Shown: in pieces, positions 23,449 to 31,197 of the stretch
Numbering within the stretch: position 1 is the stretch's first letter
Layout: every line of letters begins with the position of its first letter
DNA from: Prevotella sp.
GTDB lineage: Bacteria > Bacteroidota > Bacteroidia > Bacteroidales > Bacteroidaceae
Direction: 5' to 3'
Length of the DNA stretch: 32,277 bases
NCBI GenBank assembly: GCA_017557185.1
Contig: JAFZAP010000026.1
Location: 1-32,277 of the forward strand
Translations under genes and position numbers: made by a program
Notes under the pieces: model-generated
What the model was told of the DNA's origin: nothing
Seen by the model: the letters and a program-made list of their open reading frames with translations, nothing else
The model's database searches: none

Positions 23449-24921
23449 TCATTTGCGGGCATCGTCGCGCCACAGCTTGGTCATATCCTCGAGCGTCTTG
23501 CCCTTGGTCTCAGGAACAAGCTTCCAGACGAAGATAGCTGCGATGACACAGATGATTCCATAGAGGCCATAGGTGAACCAGTGGCCGAAGTCGTCGCCCT
23601 CTGTGAGGTGCATGTTGAACATCGGAACGAACGTTGACGAAACGATGAAGTTGAAAATCCACTGGAAGGCTACAGCGATAGCGACAGCAGCGCCACGAAT
23701 GGTGTTCGGGAAGATCTCGGCAATGAGCACCCATGTGATCGGGCCCCACGAGAACATGAACGAAGCACTGTAGACGAGCAGGCTGGCAGCTGTGACAAGC
23801 TCAAGGCCTGCGTGGCCAAACGTTACGGCTACACCGAAGGCACCGAGAGCCATTCCGAGCGAACCGCAGATGAGCAGCGGCTTGCGGCCCCACTTTTCAA
23901 CTGTGAAGATAGCAACGAGCGTGAACAGGATGTTGATGATACCCATGAAGACGGTGACCATCATCGGGTCTTGCATACCCATATCGCCGAAGATGCGCGG
24001 TGCATAGTAAAGGACGGCGTTGATGCCCACAGCCTGCTGGAACACGCTGAGCATGATACCGATGAAGATGCACATGAAGCCATAGGTCATCAGTTTCTCC
24101 GTCTTCACGGTGATCGTCTCCTTGATGTCCTGCAGAATCTGCTGGGCCTTCGACGAACCGTTGATCTTCGACAGGATGCCCAATGCCTTCTCGTCCTGAC
24201 CGATCATCACCAGATAACGCGGAGTCTCGGGAACGAAGCAGATGAGCAGGGCGAAGAGACCTGCGGGCACAGCCTCGGAACCGAACATATAGCGCCAACC
24301 CGTGGTGACGGTCCACTGTGCAGCGGGATTGATGGCAGCAATACCCTTACCCATTTCCTCAACAAGAGGCTGAATGTGTTCGCCGAGAATGAAGAAGTTG
24401 ACGAAGTAGACAACCAGCTGACCGAAAATAATGGCAAACTGGTTCCAGGAAACAAGCATGCCTCGGATATTCGAGGGCGATACCTCACCGATATACATCG
24501 GGCAGATGGCCGATGCCAGACCGACACCGATACCGCCGATGATACGATATATGTTGAACATGATGAGCAGCGAGAAGGTGGGAGTTCCGTGCTCAAAGAA
24601 CAAAAATTCCGGATCCATGCTACCAAGAGCAGAGATGAAGAAGAGGATACCAGCTACGATGAGCGAGCGCTTACGGCCGAGGCGTGTAGCCAGCAGGCCA
24701 GAGAGTCCCGAACCGATGATGCAGCCGATCAATGCGCTTGCCGACGTGAAGCCGTGCCATCCGTTAGTGTAACTAAAATCTTTCGCCTCCATGAAGAAAG
24801 CCTGCAGGCCCTTCTCGGCACCTGAAATCACGGCGGTGTCGTAACCGAAGAGCAGTCCGCCGAGCACTGCTACCATCACGATAGAGATGAGGTAGCCTTT
24901 GTTTCCTTTGTCTGTTGTCAT
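23449..24921 (-). CDS. xylE: D-xylose:H+ symporter, sugar-porter MFS family
   Basis: The 490-residue inner-membrane protein has the sugar-porter features of XylE and the GLUT family: GGLLFGYDTAVISGAEKGLQ in the first helix, RLGRKRSL, CPMYIGEVSPSNIRGMLVSWNQ, the PETPRYL sequence after helix 6, GINAVLYYAPRIF in helix 7, and the closing VPETKGKTLEDM. Length equals that of E. coli XylE. Position directly before xylB and xylA makes xylose the most likely substrate. A clear promoter at 24954-24985 starts this operon independently of the two upstream polysaccharide genes, and no regulator gene is adjacent. Confidence 0.93.
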   Translation of the reverse strand: MTTDKGNKGYLISIVMVAVLGGLLFGYDTAVISGAEKGLQAFFMEAKDFSYTNGWHGFTSASALIGCIIGSGLSGLLATRLGRKRSLIVAGILFFISALGSMDPEFLFFEHGTPTFSLLIMFNIYRIIGGIGVGLASAICPMYIGEVSPSNIRGMLVSWNQFAIIFGQLVVYFVNFFILGEHIQPLVEEMGKGIAAINPAAQWTVTTGWRYMFGSEAVPAGLFALLICFVPETPRYLVMIGQDEKALGILSKINGSSKAQQILQDIKETITVKTEKLMTYGFMCIFIGIMLSVFQQAVGINAVLYYAPRIFGDMGMQDPMMVTVFMGIINILFTLVAIFTVEKWGRKPLLICGSLGMALGAFGVAVTFGHAGLELVTAASLLVYSASFMFSWGPITWVLIAEIFPNTIRGAAVAIAVAFQWIFNFIVSSTFVPMFNMHLTEGDDFGHWFTYGLYGIICVIAAIFVWKLVPETKGKTLEDMTKLWRDDARK

Positions 24922-24953
24922 TTGTTGTTTAGTTATAATTCGATTTCAACTTG

Positions 24954-24985
24954 CAAAATTAAAAGAATTATCTGAAATCGTCAAA
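24954..24985 (-). promoter_or_regulatory. Promoter of xylE-xylB-xylA
   Basis: On the minus strand TTTG (24982-24985) precedes TAATTTTG (24954-24961) by 20 bp. The same -7 octamer is used by the GH31 gene. Confidence 0.75.
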
Positions 24986-25077
24986 TAATCTGCAATCATT
25001 TTTTTCTCTATTTGTTTCACAAATCTTTCTAAATGTATAATTTGTTGGTTTTTTTGCGTGAAATGACTGCAACAGAC

Positions 25078-25112
25078 AAAAAAGAAGTGCTGATTCACAC
25101 GAACCAGCACTT
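25078..25112 (-). terminator. Terminator after the carbohydrate-binding protein gene
   Basis: AAGTGCTG (25105-25112 read on the minus strand) pairs with CAGCACTT (25085-25092) around a 12-base loop and is followed by CTTTTTT. It separates the gene at 25221 from the xyl operon. Confidence 0.75.
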
Positions 25113-25150
25113 CCCTTCAAATTATGTTTTAGTATTTTCTTTAGGCTTAC

Positions 25151-25173
25151 TTAACCACGAACTTGATTGTCAT
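25151..25173 (-). pseudogene. Orphan 3' end resembling a C-terminal sorting tail
   Basis: Behind the gene at 25221-27077 a second stop-terminated stretch reads MTIKFVVK on the minus strand. Its DNA resembles the true end of the upstream gene (KKFVIK, stop at 25221). It is probably the remnant of the last codons of another exported protein, left by deletion or recombination between tails. Confidence 0.4.
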
Positions 25174-25220
25174 CGAGTTCGTTTTCGTTCGGCATAGCTC
25201 AAGCAAGCTTGGCTCTGCTC

Positions 25221-27077
25221 TTACTTGATCACGAACTTCTTTCCGTTCTGGATGTAGATACCCTTCACAGGATTCACAACCTTGCGACCAGAGAGATCGT
25301 AGACGGCGCCATTCTTGACGGTTGTCTGAGCATTGTTGATGCCCATATACTCGTCCTCATTGCAGAGCGTCAGATTCACCAGATAGAACCAGCCCTTCTG
25401 GTCGAATGCCAAGCGGCTCTTCACCTGATCGCTCAGTTTGTAGCCCTTGAGGTTGTAAACGGTGAAGATAGCAGAATCAGCGTTGTCCTCGTCTTCAGCG
25501 ACTTCAATGATAAAGTCACCAGTCTCGCCATTTGCTGTACCATCCGCCTTCATATAGAATCCCACCTCAGGAGTATAGAATTCCTCCGAAAGGGTACCGT
25601 CGGCAGTCTGAAGCTTCATGTTGTCATCGGAGATCAGTCCGAGAACATCGTCCATCAGCAGAGCTTCCTTAGCGGCCTTCAGGCTAACACTTGTGTGGGT
25701 TGCATCAGCCTCTTCCTTGCTCGGAGAAACGGGCAATACGACCAGTTCGCTTGCGATGGTGCGCTCTTCCTCGGTAGCATCAGCCTCGTTGCAGCTGAAC
25801 TCAAAGTTCTTGAAGTAATAGGTATTATCTTCATCCTTGAAGACGTTCAGGTTGAAGGCAACGGTGGAACCGCCGTTCTGGTCGGAAGTGACATCCTGCT
25901 CAAACTCGAAGTGCTGCCACTCCTCAGTCAGGCTGAGGTCGCCGAACATATTCCAGTGGAGGTAGTCACCAGGTGCTCTGTGAATCTGAGTTGCGATATT
26001 GGTTGCATGATCTGCGCGTGCATCGCAAGCGAACTTAATCTTCTGACCCGTGCGGAACACGTGCTTGTGAGAGACGAAGAACTGGCTCTGCCAGTCAGTG
26101 AGTTCTACGCTGTCACCAACATTGACATTAGGATTCAGATTACCCTCACGAATGACATACATAGGTGTAGGATCGCCCGTTACTTCACCTTCCTCATTAA
26201 CATTCTCCCTATAGTAGGTAGCAGCCACCGACGAAACGGCGATGACAGGCTCTACGCCCAGAGGATCGGTCACAATACGTGCAGGCTGGTCGATTCCGGG
26301 AACACCATCACGACCTGTGAAGGTTGTGAATGTATTGTCACCAAACTTAATCTCATCCTTCGACTTCACACCATCTCTAACAATGTCGAGCCACTCCGAA
26401 AGCTCGTGGGGAGGCTCCGGCTCGCGGACTTCCAGCTTCACATCGTCGAAATAGATGACGTTACCGTCCTTCATGGTCGAGAGGTTGAAAGCTACCGACT
26501 GGAAGTACTTTCCGTCAGCACTCTTAGTCTGGTCAGCAGTAACTGTCGTACTTACCTCAACCTCCTGCCATTCTGTACCATAGTTTACGTTACCAAACAT
26601 CTGCCAGTGGTTGTAGTCGCCAGGAGTATAGTGGGCCTGCGTCTCAAACGAGCCATCCTTTTCAGCCTTCACCTTCAAAGTCATTTTGACTTCCATTCCC
26701 TCAGCGATGGATTGCGTAGAATAAATAAAGAACTGGCAGTCCCAAGAAGCGAGTCCGCCATTGGCCTCTACTCGGTTGCCGGCTGCGACAGCCTCTTCAT
26801 CACTACGGACTATCACTCTTGCACAGTGATTAGCGGGATTAGCGGGATCTTCTACGATTTCTGCGAATCCCTGGAACTGGCCACTGCCATCATACTGCTG
26901 GTTGCTCGCGGGGTCGAATTCAACACCCTCGCGCCAGTCGTGGCACCAGAAGCTCGACCACAGCGGGTCGGCAGCTCCCTCCATGTCACCGTTGATTACG
27001 AGGTCTTTCCACGTTGATTGGGCAAAAGCACCGCTACTTAGCAATACTGCCACAAAAAGAGTAAAAAATTTCTTCAT
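25221..27077 (-). CDS. Secreted protein with two carbohydrate-binding-like domains and sorting-like tail
   Basis: The 618-residue protein has a signal peptide (MKKFFTLFVAVLLSSGAFAQ). Two related beta-sandwich domains follow (about 21-215 and 225-435). Each has a YNHWQMFGNV or YLHWNMFGDL segment after an (H)xxPGDY motif, the look of CBM4/9-type modules. A third region (about 440-585, GFYMKADGTANGETGDFIIEV) resembles a domain seen in other Bacteroidota exported proteins. The end is VYDLSGRKVVNPVKGIYIQNGKKFVIK-type, the same class of tail as in the protein at 3929-5158. No catalytic motif is visible. Its position between GH31 and the xylose operon suggests xylan or xyloglucan as ligand. It has its own promoter (27126-27157) and terminator (25078-25112). 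Confidence 0.78.
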   Translation of the reverse strand: MKKFFTLFVAVLLSSGAFAQSTWKDLVINGDMEGAADPLWSSFWCHDWREGVEFDPASNQQYDGSGQFQGFAEIVEDPANPANHCARVIVRSDEEAVAAGNRVEANGGLASWDCQFFIYSTQSIAEGMEVKMTLKVKAEKDGSFETQAHYTPGDYNHWQMFGNVNYGTEWQEVEVSTTVTADQTKSADGKYFQSVAFNLSTMKDGNVIYFDDVKLEVREPEPPHELSEWLDIVRDGVKSKDEIKFGDNTFTTFTGRDGVPGIDQPARIVTDPLGVEPVIAVSSVAATYYRENVNEEGEVTGDPTPMYVIREGNLNPNVNVGDSVELTDWQSQFFVSHKHVFRTGQKIKFACDARADHATNIATQIHRAPGDYLHWNMFGDLSLTEEWQHFEFEQDVTSDQNGGSTVAFNLNVFKDEDNTYYFKNFEFSCNEADATEEERTIASELVVLPVSPSKEEADATHTSVSLKAAKEALLMDDVLGLISDDNMKLQTADGTLSEEFYTPEVGFYMKADGTANGETGDFIIEVAEDEDNADSAIFTVYNLKGYKLSDQVKSRLAFDQKGWFYLVNLTLCNEDEYMGINNAQTTVKNGAVYDLSGRKVVNPVKGIYIQNGKKFVIK

Positions 27078-27125
27078 AAGTTTTCAATTTAGGATTGTTT
27101 GACATGTTTGTTAAAAATTCTGCTG

Positions 27126-27157
27126 CAAATTTAGGGTGATTATTTCAACCTTCCAAA
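27126..27157 (-). promoter_or_regulatory. Promoter of the carbohydrate-binding protein gene
   Basis: On the minus strand TTTG (27154-27157) precedes TAAATTTG (27126-27133) by 20 bp, with a leader of about 45 bases. Confidence 0.7.
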
Positions 27158-27230
27158 TAATTTAACATTGAAAATTTCACGTTATGTAACATAAATCTTT
27201 TTGTTTGTAACTATCGGCCGCAAACGCCCG

Positions 27231-30200
27231 TTATAAAGCTATTTTTACGGGTTTTCCGCTATATTCAACCAGCTTTCCGGCAGGATTTTCGAGGTCCAGC
27301 GGGAGCTGTGAATCCTTTGTTACAAGTACCACATTGAAGCGGCGTTTCTGTAACATTCCGGGGAATTTTCCCTCGCGTTTCCCGATGGTAACAGTCTTGG
27401 CGGCATCGTCGTAGCTGATCTGGATGGTGGCGAACAGTCCCTTTTCATAATTGTAGTTGGTTCCCTCGTCTTCATAGAGCTGGAACTCCCCGTCGCGACC
27501 GGCATAGACATAGAGGTTGATGAGCTCGGCAGGCTTCTCGTTGCTCCACTGCATCGCCGGACCGAAGGGAATGATGGCGCCCTCGGGCACGAACACCGGA
27601 ATGCGGTCGTAGGGAGCATCGACGATGATGCGCTGTCCGCCCTCCACAAACTCGCCCGTATAGAAGTCGTACCACCCCGTCTGACTGGGGAAGTAGACCG
27701 AGCGTGTGCGCGCCTTGTACTCAGCCACGGGACAGGCCATGAGGCTCGGCCCGAACATCCACTGGTCCTTGATGTTCATCACATTACGGTCGCCGTTGAA
27801 GTCCATCACGAGTCCTCGCATCATCGTGTAGTCGTTCAGGTGTACCCAGCCGGCCATCGAATAGAGGTAGGGCATCAGGCGATAGCGCAGCTTGTCGTAC
27901 CACACAATGGTCTTGTAGGCGGGATGCTCCTCGGGGGCGATGTTCCACACTTCGCGCAGCGGCCACTGGCCGTGAGCGCGATAGAGGGGGATGAAGCAGC
28001 CGAACTGGTTCCAGCGTGCCTGCAGCTCGCGCCACTCGCGCAGATCCTCGTTCTCCTGGCCGGTCTGGTCGAACAGCTGCTGTGCAGCCACATAGCGGTT
28101 CTCCACGCAGAAGCCGCCCTGATCCATTCCCCAGAAGGGCAGTCCCGACATCGAGTAGTTCAGTCCGGCGGTCATCTGTGCCCGCATGTCTTCCCAGCGC
28201 GTGCCGATATCGCCGCTCCAGGTTGCCGTTGAGTAGCGCTGTTCGCCGGCAAAGCCGCTCCGGGTGAGCAAAAACACCCTGGGCTCATCCTTCTTGCCCT
28301 TCCACACCGAGCGCTGTCCGTTGTAGATGGCATCGGCGTTCACGATTGAGTAGGCATTGAAATACTCCGTCGTCGTGCCCAGCGCCGTCGGACCGCTCAA
28401 CGCCTTGCGATACCACATCGGGGTGCAGTCGCGCACGTTGGGCTCGGAGGCATCCATCCACCAGGCGTCTATTAAAGTTGACGAGTTGACGAGTTGACGA
28501 GTTGACGAGTTATTTCTCTTTGCATTCAACTTGTCTACTTGTCTACTTGTCAACTTGTCAACTTGTCTACTTGTCAACTTGTCTACTCCCAGCCCCGTAT
28601 ACAGATTCTCGTCCATCTGCCGCCAAAACATCTTGCGGGCACCTTCGTCGTAGGCATCGTAGAACGAGCCGCGGAAGCCCAGCCAGTCGTGGATGTCGTC
28701 GGCGATGGCCTGATGGTACATCCAGCCCTTCGCGTCGAGCTCCTTGTAGTTGTCGACGGTATCGTAGAACTTCGGCCACACGCTGATCATGAAGCGGCCG
28801 CCCATCTGATGGACATCATTGAGCATGCGCTGCGGATCGGGGAAGCGAGAAGCCTCAAACGTATGGTCGCCCCACGAGTCCAGCTTCCAGTAGTTCCAGT
28901 CCTGCACGATGTTGTCGATGGGAATCTGGCGCTTGCGGAACTCAGCGAGCGTCGACACCACCTCGTCCTGCGTCTTGTAGCGCTCGCGGCTCTGCCAGAA
29001 GCCCATCACCCACTTCGGATAGACAGGCGCCTTGCCCGTCAGCGTGCGATAGCCGCTGATCACCTCGTCGGCATTCTTTCCAGCAATGAAGTAGTAGTCC
29101 ATATCGGGTGTCATCTCGCTCCAAACGGAGAGCTTCCGCTGGTCCTTGTGGGCGGGAGCAGCCCGCAATCCGCAGTAGCTCACGTCGCCGTCGGGCTTCC
29201 ACTCTATGCGCAGCTGCTGGCGCTTGCCTGCCCGCATCAGCTTGCGGAACTTATAGGTGTTGGGGTTCCAGGCTGTGCGCCAACGCTCAGGCACCACCTC
29301 CTCGCCACCTATATATACCTTAATATAACCGGCATAGTAGAGGATGAAGTGATACTGGCGGTCGATAGGTGCCTCGATAAAGCCCTCATAGACCACCGTC
29401 GAGCCGTTGAGCGAAAATCCCTTCGGCAGGTTCTTGATGCCGCCGGGCTCTGTGCGATTGGCGAGTTCCGAGGTGGCCGGACAGTCGAACTCGAAGTAGA
29501 TGGAGTCCTCGTCGCGCACCAGCCGCTTGCCAGTCCTATCTGTATAGGTGCCCGTCAGGTGGCCTTCACGGCCCTTCTTGTCGTAGATCTTGAACGCGGT
29601 GCCCAGCTGCATGTATTCGTCGGGATTACCCCAGCGGCAGTAGCTGTAGGAGTCCCACAGCAGACCGTAGTTCCTGCTCGACAGCACAAACGGCACGCTC
29701 ACCTTCGTGTTGTATTGGAACAGGTCTTCGTTCAGGCCCTTCATGTTCAGCTCTTCACTCTGATGCTGGCCAAGTCCGTAGAAAGCCTCGTCGTCAGGGC
29801 TGTCGAAGAGCATCCGCCACGTCAGACCGTTACGCTGCGACTCGGACACCTTATTTATATCTACACCTATCTCGCGGTCGGGCACGCGGAACTTCTTGAA
29901 CGTCTTGCCCTCCTGAGCCTCCTGCAGCAGCTGCCGGCCATCGGCATCGTAGAACGTCACACGTCCCGACTGCTTATCGACGCGGGCCTCCACGCCCTTT
30001 GCCTTCACGCTCACCACGCCGTTCTGCTCGCTCACGGTGAAGGGAGCCCCCTTCTCCGTCGGAGCCGTTATCATCAGGCTGGGCTTCTTCACGGGCAGTT
30101 CCGCCTCACTCGTGGCACGCACGCGGATGATCTTATCGCCCACCACCTGCAGGCGCACTACGCGGGCCTGGCCCTCAGCAGGACGTATGGTGACGGTGTT

Positions 30201-30278
30201 GCCTTCTCTCTGCACATTCTGGGCTGCCATCAGCATCGCAACCAGCAGCATGGTTATGGTCAGTGTCAGTCTTTTCAT
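27231..30278 (-). CDS. GH31 alpha-xylosidase with PA14 insert and an in-frame repeat insertion
   Basis: The 1015-residue protein starts with a signal peptide (MKRLTLTITMLLVAMLMAAQ); a longer frame reaching 30344 has an unlikely N-terminus. A GH31 N-terminal beta domain is interrupted by a PA14-like domain (about 235-350, YEGFIEAPIDRQYHFILYYA, KVYIGGEEV). The barrel begins near PKWVMGFWQSRERYKTQ. Asp609 in WWMDASEPN is the probable nucleophile and Asp690 in WSGDIGTRWED the probable acid/base. The PA14 insert and barrel motifs fit alpha-xylosidases that remove terminal alpha-xylose from xyloglucan-type oligosaccharides; other GH31 activities remain possible. Residues about 565-601 (VDKLTSRQ repeats) are encoded by an octamer hairpin element, just before the nucleophile strand. 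The signal peptide places the enzyme outside the cytoplasm. Confidence 0.9.
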   Translation of the reverse strand: MKRLTLTITMLLVAMLMAAQNVQREGNTVTIRPAEGQARVVRLQVVGDKIIRVRATSEAELPVKKPSLMITAPTEKGAPFTVSEQNGVVSVKAKGVEARVDKQSGRVTFYDADGRQLLQEAQEGKTFKKFRVPDREIGVDINKVSESQRNGLTWRMLFDSPDDEAFYGLGQHQSEELNMKGLNEDLFQYNTKVSVPFVLSSRNYGLLWDSYSYCRWGNPDEYMQLGTAFKIYDKKGREGHLTGTYTDRTGKRLVRDEDSIYFEFDCPATSELANRTEPGGIKNLPKGFSLNGSTVVYEGFIEAPIDRQYHFILYYAGYIKVYIGGEEVVPERWRTAWNPNTYKFRKLMRAGKRQQLRIEWKPDGDVSYCGLRAAPAHKDQRKLSVWSEMTPDMDYYFIAGKNADEVISGYRTLTGKAPVYPKWVMGFWQSRERYKTQDEVVSTLAEFRKRQIPIDNIVQDWNYWKLDSWGDHTFEASRFPDPQRMLNDVHQMGGRFMISVWPKFYDTVDNYKELDAKGWMYHQAIADDIHDWLGFRGSFYDAYDEGARKMFWRQMDENLYTGLGVDKLTSRQVDKLTSRQVDKLNAKRNNSSTRQLVNSSTLIDAWWMDASEPNVRDCTPMWYRKALSGPTALGTTTEYFNAYSIVNADAIYNGQRSVWKGKKDEPRVFLLTRSGFAGEQRYSTATWSGDIGTRWEDMRAQMTAGLNYSMSGLPFWGMDQGGFCVENRYVAAQQLFDQTGQENEDLREWRELQARWNQFGCFIPLYRAHGQWPLREVWNIAPEEHPAYKTIVWYDKLRYRLMPYLYSMAGWVHLNDYTMMRGLVMDFNGDRNVMNIKDQWMFGPSLMACPVAEYKARTRSVYFPSQTGWYDFYTGEFVEGGQRIIVDAPYDRIPVFVPEGAIIPFGPAMQWSNEKPAELINLYVYAGRDGEFQLYEDEGTNYNYEKGLFATIQISYDDAAKTVTIGKREGKFPGMLQKRRFNVVLVTKDSQLPLDLENPAGKLVEYSGKPVKIAL
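28477..28586. repeat. Octamer-based hairpin element inside the GH31 gene
   Basis: Four GTTGACGA units (28477-28508) face seven TTGTC(A/T)AC units (28531-28586) across an 18-base centre containing TTTCTCTTTGC. The arms are imperfect reverse complements of each other. Because three 8-bp units equal 24 bp, any reading frame gives a peptide repeating every eight residues, here VDKLTSRQ on one arm and SSTRQLVN on the other. Confidence 0.9.
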
Positions 30279-30314
30279 CGTTTGTTTGAGTTTGATGTTT
30301 CGGTTATTTTGATG

Positions 30315-30345
30315 CAAAATTACGAAAAATCGAGCGCAGAACAAA
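30315..30345 (-). promoter_or_regulatory. Promoter of the GH31 gene
   Basis: On the minus strand TTTG (30342-30345) precedes TAATTTTG (30315-30322) by 19 bp, giving a leader of about 33 bases before the ATG at 30278. Confidence 0.75.
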
Positions 30346-30363
30346 GAAATTCGTTTCTTTTTT

Positions 30364-30386
30364 ATGCCGAGATGGAGGATTCGAAC
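30364..30386 (-). other. Sequence resembling a tRNA 3' end
   Basis: On the minus strand TTCGAATCCTCCATCTCGGC reads like a T-loop, T-stem and acceptor 3' strand. The matching 5' acceptor strand and a complete cloverleaf are not found upstream. It may be a scar of an element that used a tRNA gene as target, or chance. Confidence 0.3.
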
Positions 30387-30512
30387 TCGTTTCGCTTGCG
30401 TTTGAGCAAGAATTTCGCGCTTTCAGCGCAAAGTTCTTTCTCCGCTAGGCTACGAAAGCGTCTCCTTACGTCGCCGAGCGACGAATAAGTGAGCGAAAAA
30501 CCAAATAAATTG

Positions 30513-31117
30513 ATAATTATATACTTTTCGACCCCTCAGTTTCTCCACGGATTCCCCAGATGATTCTAAGGAATGAAGGAAACAAGGAAATTAGACAGAA
30601 AGACATAGAGTCGGAGAAAGAATGATGCGAATGAAATCGGATTATGGAGGAGATGGTGTTGCCACCATCGTCACACGTTCGATAGAGACTGCATGACAAA
30701 TGCGGCCCCCCTCTAATCCCCCCAAAAGGGTGGAAGCCACTTTTAGACAAACAGCAGAGAAAGGCTTTACGCTACTATCCCTAGTCACTCTTTCAAAGGA
30801 ATGGATTATGCTGGAAGTAAAGGCACCCCTCTACTTGGAGGGGCAGGGGGGAGGCTCTCCGCACGCGGAATCGCCCTCCATGATCCAATTTCATTCGCAT
30901 CATTCTTGCTCCTCTTCGCTACGCAAGCGGCAAAGCCGAGCGCTTTTCCTCTATTCCTTTATTCCTTAGAATTATCTTTGGAATCTGCGTAATCTACTAA
31001 ATCTCTCTTTGTCTCTCTGTCATCACCTTTCTCCCCTCCCTTCGGAGGGGTCGGGGGAGGCTCCATCTGTCCGTCTGTCTCGTATGTCTATAAAGTTCGG
31101 GGTCTAATTGTATATAG
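30513..31117 (+). repeat. Composite dispersed non-coding element, right copy
   Basis: Ends match those of 27-517 in inverted orientation (30513-30624 and 31064-31117). The interior has its own inverted repeat: 30558-30574 with 30961-30977, and 30619-30649 with 30876-30906 (28 of 31 positions by eye). Three GC-rich palindromic elements lie inside (about 30702-30730, 30824-30858, 31031-31064). No gene is supported in 30346-31197. Confidence 0.7.
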
Positions 31118-31165
31118 TTTCCAAAAAAAGTTTCTATTTCGGTGGCTTTGTTCGAAGTTTTTTTC

Positions 31166-31173
31166 TAATTTTG
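31166..31173 (+). promoter_or_regulatory. -7 box of the GSCFA gene
   Basis: TAATTTTG fits TAnnTTTG, 24 bases before the ATG at 31198. A TTTG lies only 15 bp upstream (31147-31150), closer than usual. Confidence 0.5.
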
Positions 31174-31197
31174 CACACAACAAACAGCAATGACAAC

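Noticed and set aside
25167-27017. A 616-codon open frame on the plus strand opposite the carbohydrate-binding protein
   Set aside because: No family features; the opposite strand encodes a signal peptide, repeated domains and a typical tail, with promoter and terminator.
28477-28586. Sequencing artefact or frameshift in GH31
   Set aside because: The frame stays open across the whole insertion and both flanks join into a normal GH31 sequence; the hairpin of octamers is regular, not random.
28539-30488. A 649-codon open frame on the plus strand opposite the GH31 gene
   Set aside because: It mirrors the GC-rich codons of the GH31 gene, has no recognisable domain, and the minus-strand frame has a complete GH31 protein with signal peptide and catalytic motifs.
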